Below are positions 16,076 through 25,966 of a stretch of 64,000 nucleotides of DNA, one piece after another (position 1 is the first letter of the stretch; the number at the start of each line of letters is the position of its first letter). The stretch covers positions 1-64,000 of the forward strand of contig CAVWBD010000006.1 in the NCBI GenBank assembly GCA_963753105.1, written 5' to 3'. Source of the DNA: SZUA-36 sp963753105. Lineage in GTDB: Bacteria; Pseudomonadota; Gammaproteobacteria; Xanthomonadales; SZUA-36. The notes beneath the pieces were generated by a model. It did no database searches, was not told the DNA's origin, and saw only the letters and a list, made by a program, of their open reading frames with translations. The position numbers and the translations under genes are program-made.

Positions 16076-16653
16076 GCTCACCTACCATGATACTGCTGGC
16101 CTCTGCTTCGCCCCGGCGACAGGAATTGCTTGGACAACTGGATGTCAGATTCACCGTGGCGCCGGCAAATATTGACGAATCCATCATCGAGGGCGAATCT
16201 CCGCGTGAGCACGTGGTGCGCCTGGCGCGTGGCAAAGCCCTGGCGGGATTTGAGCAGAACCTGGGCCTGTTGCCAGCGCTGGGTTCCGATACGATCGTGC
16301 TGCTGGACGGGGAAATCCTCGGTAAACCAGGGTCCCGGGCTGAAGCTGAAAGCATGCTGGGACGGCTGTCGGGCCAGACACACCATGTCTACTCGGCGGT
16401 CGCCCTGGCAGTGGAACCGGACAATATACTGGAAGCACTCAACATTACGGCGGTGACATTCGGTGAAATGTCCAGTGACTGGATCAGGGAATATTGCAGG
16501 GGTGAAGAACCGATGGACAAGGCGGGTGCCTACGCCGTGCAGGGTGGGACGGGGCAGTTCATCCGGCACATCGATGGCAGCTATTCCGGCGTCATGGGCC
16601 TGCCCCTGTTCGAGACGGCGCAGTTACTGCGCCAGGCCGGGTTACTGGCGTGA
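16072..16653 (+). CDS. maf: Maf-family nucleoside triphosphate pyrophosphatase (YhdE type)
   Basis: 193 residues. LASASPRRQELL is the substrate loop, ALGSDTIVLLDGEILGKP carries the catalytic aspartate, and EPMDKAGAYAVQGGTGQFI is the Maf C-terminal motif. YhdE-type enzymes hydrolyse dTTP, UTP and modified pyrimidine nucleotides. Gene order maf-rng-yhdP supports the YhdE group. Confidence 0.92.
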   Translation: MSSPTMILLASASPRRQELLGQLDVRFTVAPANIDESIIEGESPREHVVRLARGKALAGFEQNLGLLPALGSDTIVLLDGEILGKPGSRAEAESMLGRLSGQTHHVYSAVALAVEPDNILEALNITAVTFGEMSSDWIREYCRGEEPMDKAGAYAVQGGTGQFIRHIDGSYSGVMGLPLFETAQLLRQAGLLA

Positions 16654-16763
16654 TTCATTGCTGCTGCACCGGGTCAATTGACTTTGATCATCGCCGAGCC
16701 GGGTTCGGATGGTATCCTAGCGCTTCTGTATTTGACACCTGCAAGTGTTAACGGGCCCTTGCT

Positions 16764-18233
16764 ATGAGCGAAGAAATCCTGATCAATGTAACCCCGACGG
16801 AAACCCGTGTAGGACTGGTCGAAAACGGCATGCTGCAGGAGGTTTCCCTTGAGCGTAAGAGTTACGTGGGTTATCTCGGCAACATCTACAAGGGTACCGT
16901 GTCGCGTGTATTACCGGGTATGCAGGCCGCTTTTATTGATATTGGCCTGGAGCGCACGGCCTTTCTGCATGCATCCGATATCTACAAGGTCGGGTGTGAA
17001 CAACTGCCGGAAGACCCGCCTCCCGAGCCTAGTATTGCTTCGCTGGTCAAGGAAGGCGACGAGGTCATCGTCCAGGTGATCAAGGATCCGCTGGGCACCA
17101 AGGGTGCGCGCGTGACTACCAATTTAAGTATTCCGTCACGCTTCCTGGTGCTTTTGCCCGACTCTGACACCATCGCTGTTTCCCTGCGTATCGAGGACGA
17201 AACCGAACGTGAGCGTCTGAAGGGTCTGCTGGCCACATTAAGGGAACACAAGGGTACACACGGCTACATCGTGCGCACCAATGCCGAGAACATCAATGAT
17301 TTCGCCCTGTCGGCAGACATGTCCTACCTTGAAAAAATCTGGGAGAGCATTGCCGGGTCGACCCGCGCGGCCAAACCTGGCGAGTGTATCTACGAAGACC
17401 TGTCGCTACCGTTGCGGGCATTGCGGGACCACATGCACGAAGAGGTGGAGAAAGTCCGCATCGATTCGGACATGGAATTTCATCGCCTGAGGGACTTCAC
17501 CAGCAAGTTCCTGCCGGAATGGACCCAGCGGATCGAGTATTATTCGGCTGCGCGGCCGATTTTTGACCTGTACGGTATCGAGGACGAACTGGAAAATGCC
17601 CTGCACCGCACGACACCATTGAAATCCGGTGGATATTTGATCATTGACCAGACCGAGGCCATGACCACCATCGATGTGAATACGGGTGGTTATGTTGGTC
17701 ACCGGACACTGGAAGAGACGATCTACAAGACCAACCTGGAAGCAGCGCATTCCATTGCCCGGCAACTGCGTCTGCGCAACCTGGGTGGCATCATCATCAT
17801 TGATTTTATCGACATGCACGATGAGGAGCACAAGCGCCAGGTCGTGCTCGCGCTCGAGAAAGCCCTGGAGCGCGATCACGCCAAGACCCACATCAATGAA
17901 CTGTCTTCGCTCGGCCTGATCGAAATGACCCGCAAACGCACGACCGAGAGCCTGGGCCACGTGTTGTGTGAACCCTGCCCGGTGTGTTCCGGCAGGGGCG
18001 TTCTGAAAAGCGCCGAAACGGTGTGCCTCGAGGTCTTCCGGGAAATCATGCGCTCCAGCCGCCAGTTCGAAGCCAGCCGCTTGCTGGTGGTGGCTTCCCC
18101 AGCGGTGGTGGACAAGATCCTCGATGACCAGTCGACGATCGTGGCGGAAATCGAGGAGACGATCGGCAAATCAATCCGCTTCCAGCGTGAAGAACAGTAC
18201 ACGCAGGAACAGTTCGACGTGGTGTTGTTGTAG
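16764..18233 (+). CDS. rng: Ribonuclease G
   Basis: 489 residues, the size of RNase G rather than RNase E (no long C-terminal scaffold). An S1 RNA-binding domain occupies about 35-130. The catalytic aspartates are D304 (TTIDVNTGGYVG) and D347 (GGIIIIDFIDM). CEPCPVCSGRG forms the zinc-link cysteines. It processes the 5' end of 16S rRNA and degrades some mRNAs. Confidence 0.97.
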   Translation: MSEEILINVTPTETRVGLVENGMLQEVSLERKSYVGYLGNIYKGTVSRVLPGMQAAFIDIGLERTAFLHASDIYKVGCEQLPEDPPPEPSIASLVKEGDEVIVQVIKDPLGTKGARVTTNLSIPSRFLVLLPDSDTIAVSLRIEDETERERLKGLLATLREHKGTHGYIVRTNAENINDFALSADMSYLEKIWESIAGSTRAAKPGECIYEDLSLPLRALRDHMHEEVEKVRIDSDMEFHRLRDFTSKFLPEWTQRIEYYSAARPIFDLYGIEDELENALHRTTPLKSGGYLIIDQTEAMTTIDVNTGGYVGHRTLEETIYKTNLEAAHSIARQLRLRNLGGIIIIDFIDMHDEEHKRQVVLALEKALERDHAKTHINELSSLGLIEMTRKRTTESLGHVLCEPCPVCSGRGVLKSAETVCLEVFREIMRSSRQFEASRLLVVASPAVVDKILDDQSTIVAEIEETIGKSIRFQREEQYTQEQFDVVLL

Positions 18234-18288
18234 CATGATCCGAAGCGGCAATGCAGAGCGGAATACGGTTGTATAACGACGGTACCTG

Positions 18289-21200
18289 ATGAGCAGTTTG
18301 CGTAAAATTCTCCGGCGGCTCAGAACACTGTTGTGGACGACGCTGACCTTGTTGACGGTATTGGCGGCGGTCATCGTTGGTGTCGGCAAGTTGCTGATGC
18401 CCTACAGCGCATACTACCAACCCGAGCTCGAGGCCTGGTTGAGCAAGGCGTTCAACCAGCCGGTCCGTGTCGAGAGTTTTTCCGGTGAGTGGAAGGCATT
18501 CGGACCGCGTATCAGCCTGCGGGGTGTTACCTTGATGCCCGAAGGTCACCAGTCGGAGATCGCCATCAACCAGGCGGCGCTGGATGTCAAGCCGTTGAAC
18601 GCCCTGATACCCGGCCGGCCGCTTTACAGCTTCCGCATTATCGGGGCCGACCTGGCGCTGGAACGCACCAGCGATGGCCGCTTTATCCTGTCGGGTCTGG
18701 GTGTCAGCAATGCCCGGCCAGGCAGCGAGCGTAGCGGACTCAGTGACGTGGCCCTGAATGGCGAAGTCCGTCTGCAGGATGTCAGCCTGCGTTTTGATGA
18801 CCCGGAACGTGAAATTCAACTCGTGTTGCGCAATATCAACGGGCGTTTGAAGATGGACGGCCAGGACCTGGCGGCCGAAATACAGGCCCGTGTCACCGAC
18901 CGGGACAGGGTTCGTGTGGTGGGTGACCTGGATGCCATCATCATGGTCAGGCTCGATGCAGAGCAACACTTGCGCAGGGTACGCTGGCATATCAAGACGG
19001 GTGAATTGATGCTGGCCGAACTGGTCAGGCAATTGCCCCACCACCCCTTGCTCCCGGTATCCGGCCGCCTGAACGCCGAGTTGTGGGGTGAGTGGCAGAA
19101 GGGCGATCCGCAACAAATGCAGGGTGTACTGGATCTGCGTGAAGCGCTGTTGTCGTCCCAGTCAGGACCGCTGCTGGTCGATCATTTGAACAGCCGGGTC
19201 AATTTCAGGTTCAGCCACCGTAGGGATTGGCGCATGGACCTGGCCGGGGTGGATGTTTCATATGCAGGATCAGACTGGCAAAGCCAGCACGTGTCCATCG
19301 CCAGGAATACGCCGCAGAACCTGGGTATATGGGTCAGTGCCGATTACCTGGAGCTGGATATGCCACTGCAGCTGACGCAGAGGATCATGGCAACCTACAA
19401 CACAGCCTGGCCAACTGCTATCCCCAAACGCGGACAGGGCGTGGTCACAGATTTCGACCTGGTACTCGATGCAAGCTGGCAGCTGACAATGGCTGCCGGA
19501 CAGTTACAGGACGGTCACTTGTGGGACTGGGACAAGGGACCTGCGATTACCGGTCTCAACGCGAGCTTTGAACTCGAAACAGGTAACGGCATCGTCATCC
19601 CCGAGGGCCAATCGGTCACACTGGACTGGCCGCGGGTATTCCGGCGGCCGATCACGTTTGCACTGGAAAAATGCAGGGTGGAAGCCCTGTGGGAGAGAAA
19701 GGCGTCGTGGCAGCTGGATGTCAATCGTTGCCGTGCGCAGAACGAGGACCTCAGTGTTATCGCCCGCGTGCGCCTGGCATCCGATGAAGGCAAGCCGGAA
19801 GTGGACATCAATGCCGCCCTGCCGCGGGGTGATGTCGCGAGATTGGGTGATTATTGGCCGGAGAACGTCATGAAACCCCGCACCCTGCATTGGTTGCGGA
19901 CTTCCCTGATGGATGGCCTGGTTTCCAACGGACGTTATTCGATGGTTGGTGACATGGACGACTTTCCATTCAAGGACCACAGCGGAAGCCTGCTGGCCCT
20001 TGTACCGGTGAGCGATGCGAGCCTCAAGTACGCTGATGGCTGGCCATTTGCCCGGCAGGTGAGTGCAATGGCGCGTTTCAATGGCCCGGGTATGCACGTG
20101 GAAGGAACCGTTGGCAGCACGGCTGGCGCAGCCGTGGACTACGTCAGCGTACGTATTGATGATTTCAAGGCGCCCATCCTGGACCTGGATTACAGGACAT
20201 CCACCGGTTTGCCGGAACTGGCCGAGTTCCTGAAGCTCACTCCTCTGCTGAATGGCCTGGAGCTTGACCTGCAGAAATTTGTGCTGGACGGCCCCTCGGA
20301 GATTACCGGTCACTTGCGTACCGGTCTCGGTCAGACCGTGGAGCCATTGCAGGTGCACGGCGCCTTGCTGTTGATGGGTGACCGGTTCACCGAATTGACC
20401 TCCGGCGTGGTGATCGAGGACATCGAGGGCGTGCTGGATTACCATCGCGAAGGTCTCGAAGCGATGGACCTGACAGGCAGTTACAGGGGCTTTCCGGTCG
20501 GCCTGGAGATTATTTCCGACTGGGACGCCGAAGAAGTTTTCCGGGCCAGCCTGCATGGCCTGATGCCGGTTGAACAGGTGATCCCTGCCGACCTGTTGCA
20601 GAGGGAGCCTTTGTTCAGCCGGGCCAGCGGTGACAGTTTATGGGATATAGGTGTCAGCGTGACCTCTGTTGAAGGCAGTGAAGAACGGGAAACCTGGCTT
20701 GATATCTACAGCGGCTTGCAGGGCGTCACCATCGACTTGCCGGCACCGCTGGGTAAACCCGCTGACCTGGAATGGCCGGTGCTGGTGCATTATCCCATCC
20801 GCGCCAGCGAGCACGTGCTCACTGCCGTGATGCCGGGCCAGTTGCAACTGAAAATGGAATTATCCAGGACCGATGGCAGACCGACACGGGCGGTCGTGCA
20901 ATTCGGCGGCAAGGTCAAGGACCTGCCGGGTATGGGTGAATTTGTCGTGGACGGCTCAGCCAGCAGGTTCGACCTCGATAGCTGGATTGACCTGACGGTT
21001 GACCGTTTTGCAGAAACGAACGACGTCGGCGGGCTCACATTGAGCAATGCGCATGTGGACGCTGACCAGATATTGATGTTCAACCGCCAATTTGACGATG
21101 TCGCACTCAATATGAGCTACGGAGATGGTGTTATCAGCGGGGAGTTCGACGGCACGGATATCAACGGGACCGTCCGCTACTACAAGAATGATTCGGGCTC

Positions 21201-22143
21201 CCACAGCATGTCCGGTGAGTTTGAACGGCTGATCATGCCGGACCCGGTAGCCGATGGTATGACGATGGAAACAAACCCGGCGGATTTGCCGGAAATGCAT
21301 CTTTTCAGCAAGGAGTTCAGCTACCTCGGGCTGGAACTGGGTGAAACCCGTATCGAGGGGTACCCGGTAAAAGATGGTTTTCATTTTGAATCCGTCGAGG
21401 CGCATTCACCGCAGCTGCGATTCAACGCGCGGGGTGACTGGTTGAGTAATGGCCAGGGCGAGCGGTCGGATTTTGAGATCCGCATGACATCCGAAAGCCT
21501 GGGCTCGGTGTTGGAGGCCATGGATATCTCCTCGGCCATGCAGGGCGGCCAGACGGTGGTCCACTTCGATGCCTGGTGGCATGGTCCGCCCGCTGCCTTT
21601 GCACTGGCCGGTCTGAACGGTGAAATGGACCTGAGTGTCATAAAGGGCAATATTCTAACTGCCGACCCGGGCGCCGGACGCATGCTGGGGCTGTTGAGCC
21701 TGACAGAATTGCCACGTCGCCTGGCGATGGATTTCCGTGACGTGTTTGAAGAGGGTTTCAGTTTCGATGAAGCCAGGGGCACGATGCGTCTTGAGAACGG
21801 CGCCAGCTACACGGATGACCTGACGTTGAGTTCCACTGCCGCAGAAATTGCCATCACCGGTGTCACCAACCTGTCCGAGAAGACTTTCGATTACGAACTC
21901 GCGGTTCGTCCGGGTGTCAGTAAAACCCTGCCGGTTATCGGGGCCATCGCAGGTGGTCCGGCCGGCGCCGCCGCTGGCCTGGCACTGCAGGCCCTGTTAC
22001 GTGATGCGCTGGGTGAGGCCGCAGAAGCTAGATACACCATCCAGGGGCCGTGGTCTGACCCGACGGTGGAGCGGGTCGCAGCACCACCAAGGACAGCGCA
22101 ACCTGAAAACGCGCAACAACAAGGCGCGGAACAGCTAAACTGA
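18289..22143 (+). CDS. yhdP: YhdP-family AsmA-like envelope protein
   Basis: 1284 residues with one N-terminal membrane anchor (about 15-40) and a very long, mostly beta periplasmic part typical of AsmA-like bridge proteins. The C-terminal region ends with GVTNLSEKTFDYELAVRPGV and the small-residue segment IGAIAGGPAGAAAGLALQAL. E. coli YhdP helps move phospholipid to the outer membrane. Position after rng and before tldD is conserved. Confidence 0.92.
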   Translation: MSSLRKILRRLRTLLWTTLTLLTVLAAVIVGVGKLLMPYSAYYQPELEAWLSKAFNQPVRVESFSGEWKAFGPRISLRGVTLMPEGHQSEIAINQAALDVKPLNALIPGRPLYSFRIIGADLALERTSDGRFILSGLGVSNARPGSERSGLSDVALNGEVRLQDVSLRFDDPEREIQLVLRNINGRLKMDGQDLAAEIQARVTDRDRVRVVGDLDAIIMVRLDAEQHLRRVRWHIKTGELMLAELVRQLPHHPLLPVSGRLNAELWGEWQKGDPQQMQGVLDLREALLSSQSGPLLVDHLNSRVNFRFSHRRDWRMDLAGVDVSYAGSDWQSQHVSIARNTPQNLGIWVSADYLELDMPLQLTQRIMATYNTAWPTAIPKRGQGVVTDFDLVLDASWQLTMAAGQLQDGHLWDWDKGPAITGLNASFELETGNGIVIPEGQSVTLDWPRVFRRPITFALEKCRVEALWERKASWQLDVNRCRAQNEDLSVIARVRLASDEGKPEVDINAALPRGDVARLGDYWPENVMKPRTLHWLRTSLMDGLVSNGRYSMVGDMDDFPFKDHSGSLLALVPVSDASLKYADGWPFARQVSAMARFNGPGMHVEGTVGSTAGAAVDYVSVRIDDFKAPILDLDYRTSTGLPELAEFLKLTPLLNGLELDLQKFVLDGPSEITGHLRTGLGQTVEPLQVHGALLLMGDRFTELTSGVVIEDIEGVLDYHREGLEAMDLTGSYRGFPVGLEIISDWDAEEVFRASLHGLMPVEQVIPADLLQREPLFSRASGDSLWDIGVSVTSVEGSEERETWLDIYSGLQGVTIDLPAPLGKPADLEWPVLVHYPIRASEHVLTAVMPGQLQLKMELSRTDGRPTRAVVQFGGKVKDLPGMGEFVVDGSASRFDLDSWIDLTVDRFAETNDVGGLTLSNAHVDADQILMFNRQFDDVALNMSYGDGVISGEFDGTDINGTVRYYKNDSGSHSMSGEFERLIMPDPVADGMTMETNPADLPEMHLFSKEFSYLGLELGETRIEGYPVKDGFHFESVEAHSPQLRFNARGDWLSNGQGERSDFEIRMTSESLGSVLEAMDISSAMQGGQTVVHFDAWWHGPPAAFALAGLNGEMDLSVIKGNILTADPGAGRMLGLLSLTELPRRLAMDFRDVFEEGFSFDEARGTMRLENGASYTDDLTLSSTAAEIAITGVTNLSEKTFDYELAVRPGVSKTLPVIGAIAGGPAGAAAGLALQALLRDALGEAAEARYTIQGPWSDPTVERVAAPPRTAQPENAQQQGAEQLN

Positions 22144-22208
22144 TATAAACCCCGTTGGCAACGTAAGCAACTGCCAGGCACAAACAATCCAATGATGACC
22201 AAAACACG

Positions 22209-23651
22209 ATGACGGAAGCATTAAAACTCGCTGAACGACAACTCCTTGCCCCGGGCGGGCTCAGCCACACCGACCTGGAAAAAGTACTGCAGCACCTGAT
22301 GGGGCCTGCAGTGGATTCAGGGGACCTGTATTTCCAGCACACCAGCCACGAGTCGTGGTCGCTCGAGGACGGCCTGGTCAGGAGCGGTACGCACGCGGTG
22401 GAGCAGGGTGTTGGCATCCGGGCGATCAGCGGTGAAAAAACCGGCTTCGCCTACGCAGACGAGATCGTCATGCCATCACTGATGCAGGCCTCCACGGCGG
22501 CCCGGGCCATCGCGCAGCATGGTTCACAGGGCAAGGTGCAGGCCTGGCAGCGCCGTAGTCCACAGGCCCTGTATACACCGGCGGACCCGATGGCCGCGTA
22601 TAGCGCAGATGAAAAAGTCGACCTGTTGCGGCAGATTGATACTTACACCCGCTCGCTGGACCCGAGGATACAGCAGGTCATGGTTAGCATGGCGGCGACT
22701 CACGAGACCATCCTGGTAGCATCAACTGATGGTGCGCTGGCGGCGGATGTCCGGCCCCTGGTACGACTCGGTGTGACCGTCATCGCCCAGCAGGGTGACC
22801 GGCGGGAGCAGGGTACGGATGGCGGCGGTGGACGTTTTGATTACCGGCAACTGGCGGGTGACCGTGCGTGGCAGCGCCATGCGGATGAAGCCGTGCGCCA
22901 GGCGCTGGTTAACCTTGAAGCCGAAGCTGCGCCCGCCGGCAGCATGACGGTGGTGCTCGGACCCGGCTGGCCCGGTGTCTTGCTGCACGAGGCAGTGGGT
23001 CATGGACTCGAAGGTGATTTCAACCGCAAGGGCACGTCTGCATTTGCCGGGCGTTTGGGTGAGAAGGTGGCGGCGGACGGTGTGACCATTGTCGATGACG
23101 GCACCCTGCCGCAACGGCGTGGTTCGTTGACCATTGACGATGAAGGCACCCCGACCGCCCAGACGGTACTGATCGAAGACGGGGTGCTGGTTGCCTTCAT
23201 GCAGGACAAGCTCAACGCACGCCTGATGGGCATGCAACCGACAGGCAACGGGCGGCGTGAATCGTTCACGCACCTGCCGATGCCGAGGATGACCAATACC
23301 TTCATGCTGGGAGGTAAACACGATCCCGGTGAGATCATTGCCTCGGTGGACAAGGGTTTGTACGCGGTCAATTTTGCCGGCGGCCAGGTGGATATCACCT
23401 CCGGACGTTTCGTGTTCTCTGCCTCCGAAGCCTATTTGATTGAAAACGGCAAGGTTACGCGTCCCGTGCGCGGTGCCACGCTGATCGGTAACGGCCCCGA
23501 GGTCATGACCCGCGTCAGCATGGTCGGCAACGACCTGGCGCTGGATGCCGGTGTGGGGGTTTGCGGCAAGGACGGGCAGAGTGTACCGGTAGGGGTTGGG
23601 CAACCCACCCTCAAGGTTGATTCACTGACCGTTGGCGGTACCCAGACTTGA
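22209..23651 (+). CDS. tldD: Metalloprotease TldD
   Basis: 480 residues. The zinc-binding HExxxH motif is HEAVGH at 260-265, inside VLLHEAVGHGLEGDFNRKG. TldD and PmbA/TldE form a heterodimeric peptidase that unfolds and cleaves small peptides, including microcin precursors and CcdA. Its partner pmbA lies less than 1 kb downstream, with only darP and a repeat between. Confidence 0.97.
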   Translation: MTEALKLAERQLLAPGGLSHTDLEKVLQHLMGPAVDSGDLYFQHTSHESWSLEDGLVRSGTHAVEQGVGIRAISGEKTGFAYADEIVMPSLMQASTAARAIAQHGSQGKVQAWQRRSPQALYTPADPMAAYSADEKVDLLRQIDTYTRSLDPRIQQVMVSMAATHETILVASTDGALAADVRPLVRLGVTVIAQQGDRREQGTDGGGGRFDYRQLAGDRAWQRHADEAVRQALVNLEAEAAPAGSMTVVLGPGWPGVLLHEAVGHGLEGDFNRKGTSAFAGRLGEKVAADGVTIVDDGTLPQRRGSLTIDDEGTPTAQTVLIEDGVLVAFMQDKLNARLMGMQPTGNGRRESFTHLPMPRMTNTFMLGGKHDPGEIIASVDKGLYAVNFAGGQVDITSGRFVFSASEAYLIENGKVTRPVRGATLIGNGPEVMTRVSMVGNDLALDAGVGVCGKDGQSVPVGVGQPTLKVDSLTVGGTQT

Positions 23652-23674
23652 GCGCTAAGTTGAAGGCTTTGGGC

Positions 23675-23778
23675 ATGAGTCCGGCAGTTACCCCCAAGAC
23701 ACGCCGTGGATACGTCCCTGTAGGCTCTTCACAAACCTCCCTGTTTGTGAAGGTCTTGGTGACAACTGCCAGACTCAT
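23675..23778. repeat. Structured intergenic repeat, copy B
   Basis: 26-base outer arms (23675-23700 and 23753-23778) pair at 22 of 26 positions. Inside are TACG-TCCC-TGTA and a 10-bp hairpin CTTCACAAAC-CTCCCT-GTTTGTGAAG. The linking motif ACACGCCGTGGATAC matches copies A and C. It lies between the convergent tldD and darP genes. The remaining gap to 23883 shows nothing clear. Confidence 0.88.
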
Positions 23779-23883
23779 ACCTGGTAACACGGTATTGTCC
23801 CCAGTTCGTCTGTGGCCTTCAGATGGGAGGAAGCAGCTTGGCTACTCGCAAATTATCGCCATAAGACGCCGCTCCTACACGGG

Positions 23884-24408
23884 CTATAACGGCGGCAACG
23901 GACTTTCCACATCCGTTTCCCGCAAAAACTTGAACAATTTACGCGCGGCCGCCGGTGGTTTTCCAAGCTTGGCTTCTTTTTTGGCGTTGCGGATCAGCTG
24001 GCGCAACGTTTGCACATTGATCCCGGGGCTATTGTCGAGCAACTCGGATAAATCCTTGTCATCACCTTCCAGCAAGCGGTCCCTCCAGGCTTCGATATGG
24101 TGAAAACGTACGTTCATCTGCCGGTTTTTCTGATCGAGGTTGTTTACTGCATCGAGAAGCTGTTCGTTATCGCGGTTACGCAAAAACTTGGCAACGGTCA
24201 TCAACTGCCTCTTCCTGGCGCCATGCGCGCGGATGCTGCGGGCAAAATCAACTTCTTCGCGCAGATCAGGGTCAAGCGGCAGGCCCTGCAAGATGGGCTC
24301 CGGCATCGCGAGCAGTTTTTTGGCCAGCTCCAGGATCTCGTTGGCTTCGCGTTTAAGCTGGCTCTTGCTGACTTCCTTTACGTTGTTTTCGGGGCTGGAT
24401 TCGTTCAT
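23884..24408 (-). CDS. darP: Ribosome biogenesis factor DarP (YjgA, DUF615)
   Basis: 174 residues, highly charged and helical. VSKSQLKREANEILELAKKL is the family N-terminal signature, followed by REEVDFARSIRAHGARKRQL and FHHIEAWRDRLL. DarP associates with late 50S assembly intermediates in E. coli. It is divergent from pmbA, the usual neighbour, with 29 bases between the starts. Confidence 0.94.
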   Translation of the reverse strand: MNESSPENNVKEVSKSQLKREANEILELAKKLLAMPEPILQGLPLDPDLREEVDFARSIRAHGARKRQLMTVAKFLRNRDNEQLLDAVNNLDQKNRQMNVRFHHIEAWRDRLLEGDDKDLSELLDNSPGINVQTLRQLIRNAKKEAKLGKPPAAARKLFKFLRETDVESPLPPL

Positions 24409-24437
24409 GCCTGTTATTTACCCGGGAGATATTCCCA

Positions 24438-25799
24438 ATGAATGATTTGAATATGGTAGCCCAGGCCGTGCCTGATCGCGATCAGGAATTATCCGGTCTC
24501 GAGGATGCTGCCAGCCAGGCGCTGGAACATGCCAGCAGTCTCGGCGCGGATTCTGCGGAGGTTTCGGCCAATGCCCACTACGGACTGGACGTCAACGTGC
24601 GACTGGGCGAGGTCGAGACCCTGGAACATTCCCGGGACCGTGGCCTGGGCATCAGCGTTTATATCGGCAACAGCAAGGGTCATGCCAGCAGCGGTGATTT
24701 ACGCTGCAAATCCATACGGGATTGCGTGGAAAAAGCCATTGATATTGCCCGTTTCACCCAGGCGGACAAGTGCAACGGCCTGGCTCCGGCCGACAGGCTG
24801 GCGCGCGAGTTTCCTGATCTTGACCTGTGGCATCCACAGGCGCTGGACGCAGAACTCGCCATGGAACGCGCCCTGGCCTGCGAAGCAGCGGGCCTGGACT
24901 TTGATGGCATCAGTAATTCGGATGGGGCGTCGGCTTCGGCTGGTTTTGGTTTGAACGTCTATGCCAACTCGAACGGCTTTTGCGGTCGCAGGGACGGCAC
25001 ACGTTTCGGGCAAAGCTGTGTGCTGATCGCCGGTGAAGGCGAAACCATGCAGCGTGACTACTGGTATGACTCAAGACGCGCCTTTGCTGACCTCGAGGAC
25101 ATAACGTTTACCGGGCAGGAGGCCGCTCGCCGCACATTGAGGCGTCTCGGTGCCCGGCAGGTACCGACCTGCGAAGTGCCGGTAATGTTTGCACCGGAAA
25201 TAGCCAACGGGATCATCAGCCACCTGGTGGCTGCCATTTCGGGAGGCGTCCTGTATCGCAATAGTTCTTTCCTGAAGGACGCGGCCGGTCGGCAATTATT
25301 CCCGGAATGGATGCAGATATCGGAACGCCCGCGCATTCCGCGTGCACCATCCAGCGTTGTATTTGATGCCGAGGGTGTGGCCACCAGGGACCGCGAACTC
25401 ATTGACCAGGGTGTGCTGACTGGTTACGTGCTGGGCAGTTATTCTGCGCGCAGATTAGGGCTCGAGACCACCGGCAACGCCGGTGGTGTGCACAACCTGG
25501 TGGTGCAACCGGGGAACAGTTCCGCAAGCGAACTGTTAAACCAGATGGGCAAGGGCTTACTGGTCACCGAATTGATGGGGCAGGGGGTCAGCATCGTGAC
25601 CGGGGATTATTCCCGTGGTGCGGGAGGTTTCTGGGTCGAGAAAGGTGAAATCCAGTTCCCGGTTGACGAGGTTACCATTGCCGGCAATTTGCGGGACATC
25701 TTCATGGCGATCGAGGCGGTGGGTAAGGACGTGGATGACCGCACGAGTATCCAGACGGGTTCCATCCTTGTCGGCAAGATGACCGTTGCCGGGTCTTGA
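24438..25799 (+). CDS. pmbA: Metalloprotease subunit PmbA (TldE)
   Basis: 453 residues, homologous to TldD but without the HExxxH zinc motif, as usual for PmbA. GLGISVYIGNSKGHASSGDL, NSDGASASAG and the C-terminal GDYSRGAGGFWVEKGEIQFP are family signatures. It works with TldD in peptide proteolysis. GGGAGAT supplies the Shine-Dalgarno. Confidence 0.96.
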   Translation: MNDLNMVAQAVPDRDQELSGLEDAASQALEHASSLGADSAEVSANAHYGLDVNVRLGEVETLEHSRDRGLGISVYIGNSKGHASSGDLRCKSIRDCVEKAIDIARFTQADKCNGLAPADRLAREFPDLDLWHPQALDAELAMERALACEAAGLDFDGISNSDGASASAGFGLNVYANSNGFCGRRDGTRFGQSCVLIAGEGETMQRDYWYDSRRAFADLEDITFTGQEAARRTLRRLGARQVPTCEVPVMFAPEIANGIISHLVAAISGGVLYRNSSFLKDAAGRQLFPEWMQISERPRIPRAPSSVVFDAEGVATRDRELIDQGVLTGYVLGSYSARRLGLETTGNAGGVHNLVVQPGNSSASELLNQMGKGLLVTELMGQGVSIVTGDYSRGAGGFWVEKGEIQFPVDEVTIAGNLRDIFMAIEAVGKDVDDRTSIQTGSILVGKMTVAGS

Positions 25800-25803
25800 A
25801 TAT

Positions 25804-25915
25804 GACTGTGAAGGGGTATTTACTTCCGGGACACGCCGTGGACCCATCCCTTTGGGGGCTCGGTCGCGACTCCATGTCGCTCACGGTCCCGGTAGCAAGT
25901 ACACCCTCCACAGTC
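25804..25915. repeat. Structured intergenic repeat, copy C
   Basis: Outer arms at 25804-25832 and 25886-25915 pair along most of their length with one bulge. The first hairpin here is CCCA-TCCCT-TTGGG where other copies have TACA/TGTA, so the stem has changed on both sides while the loop stayed. The second is GCGAC-TCCAT-GTCGC. The right half, GGCTCGGTCGCGACTCC, is almost identical to copy D. Confidence 0.88.
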
Positions 25916-25966
25916 CTTGCTATGGATTAGGTGTTCCGGTTAGACATACCTGACTTGCATTTCAAT

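Noticed and set aside
18046..20556. Long minus-strand frames (350 residues or more) opposite rng and yhdP
   Set aside because: Shadows in GC-rich coding DNA; no domain or start signals, while the plus strand has clear families.
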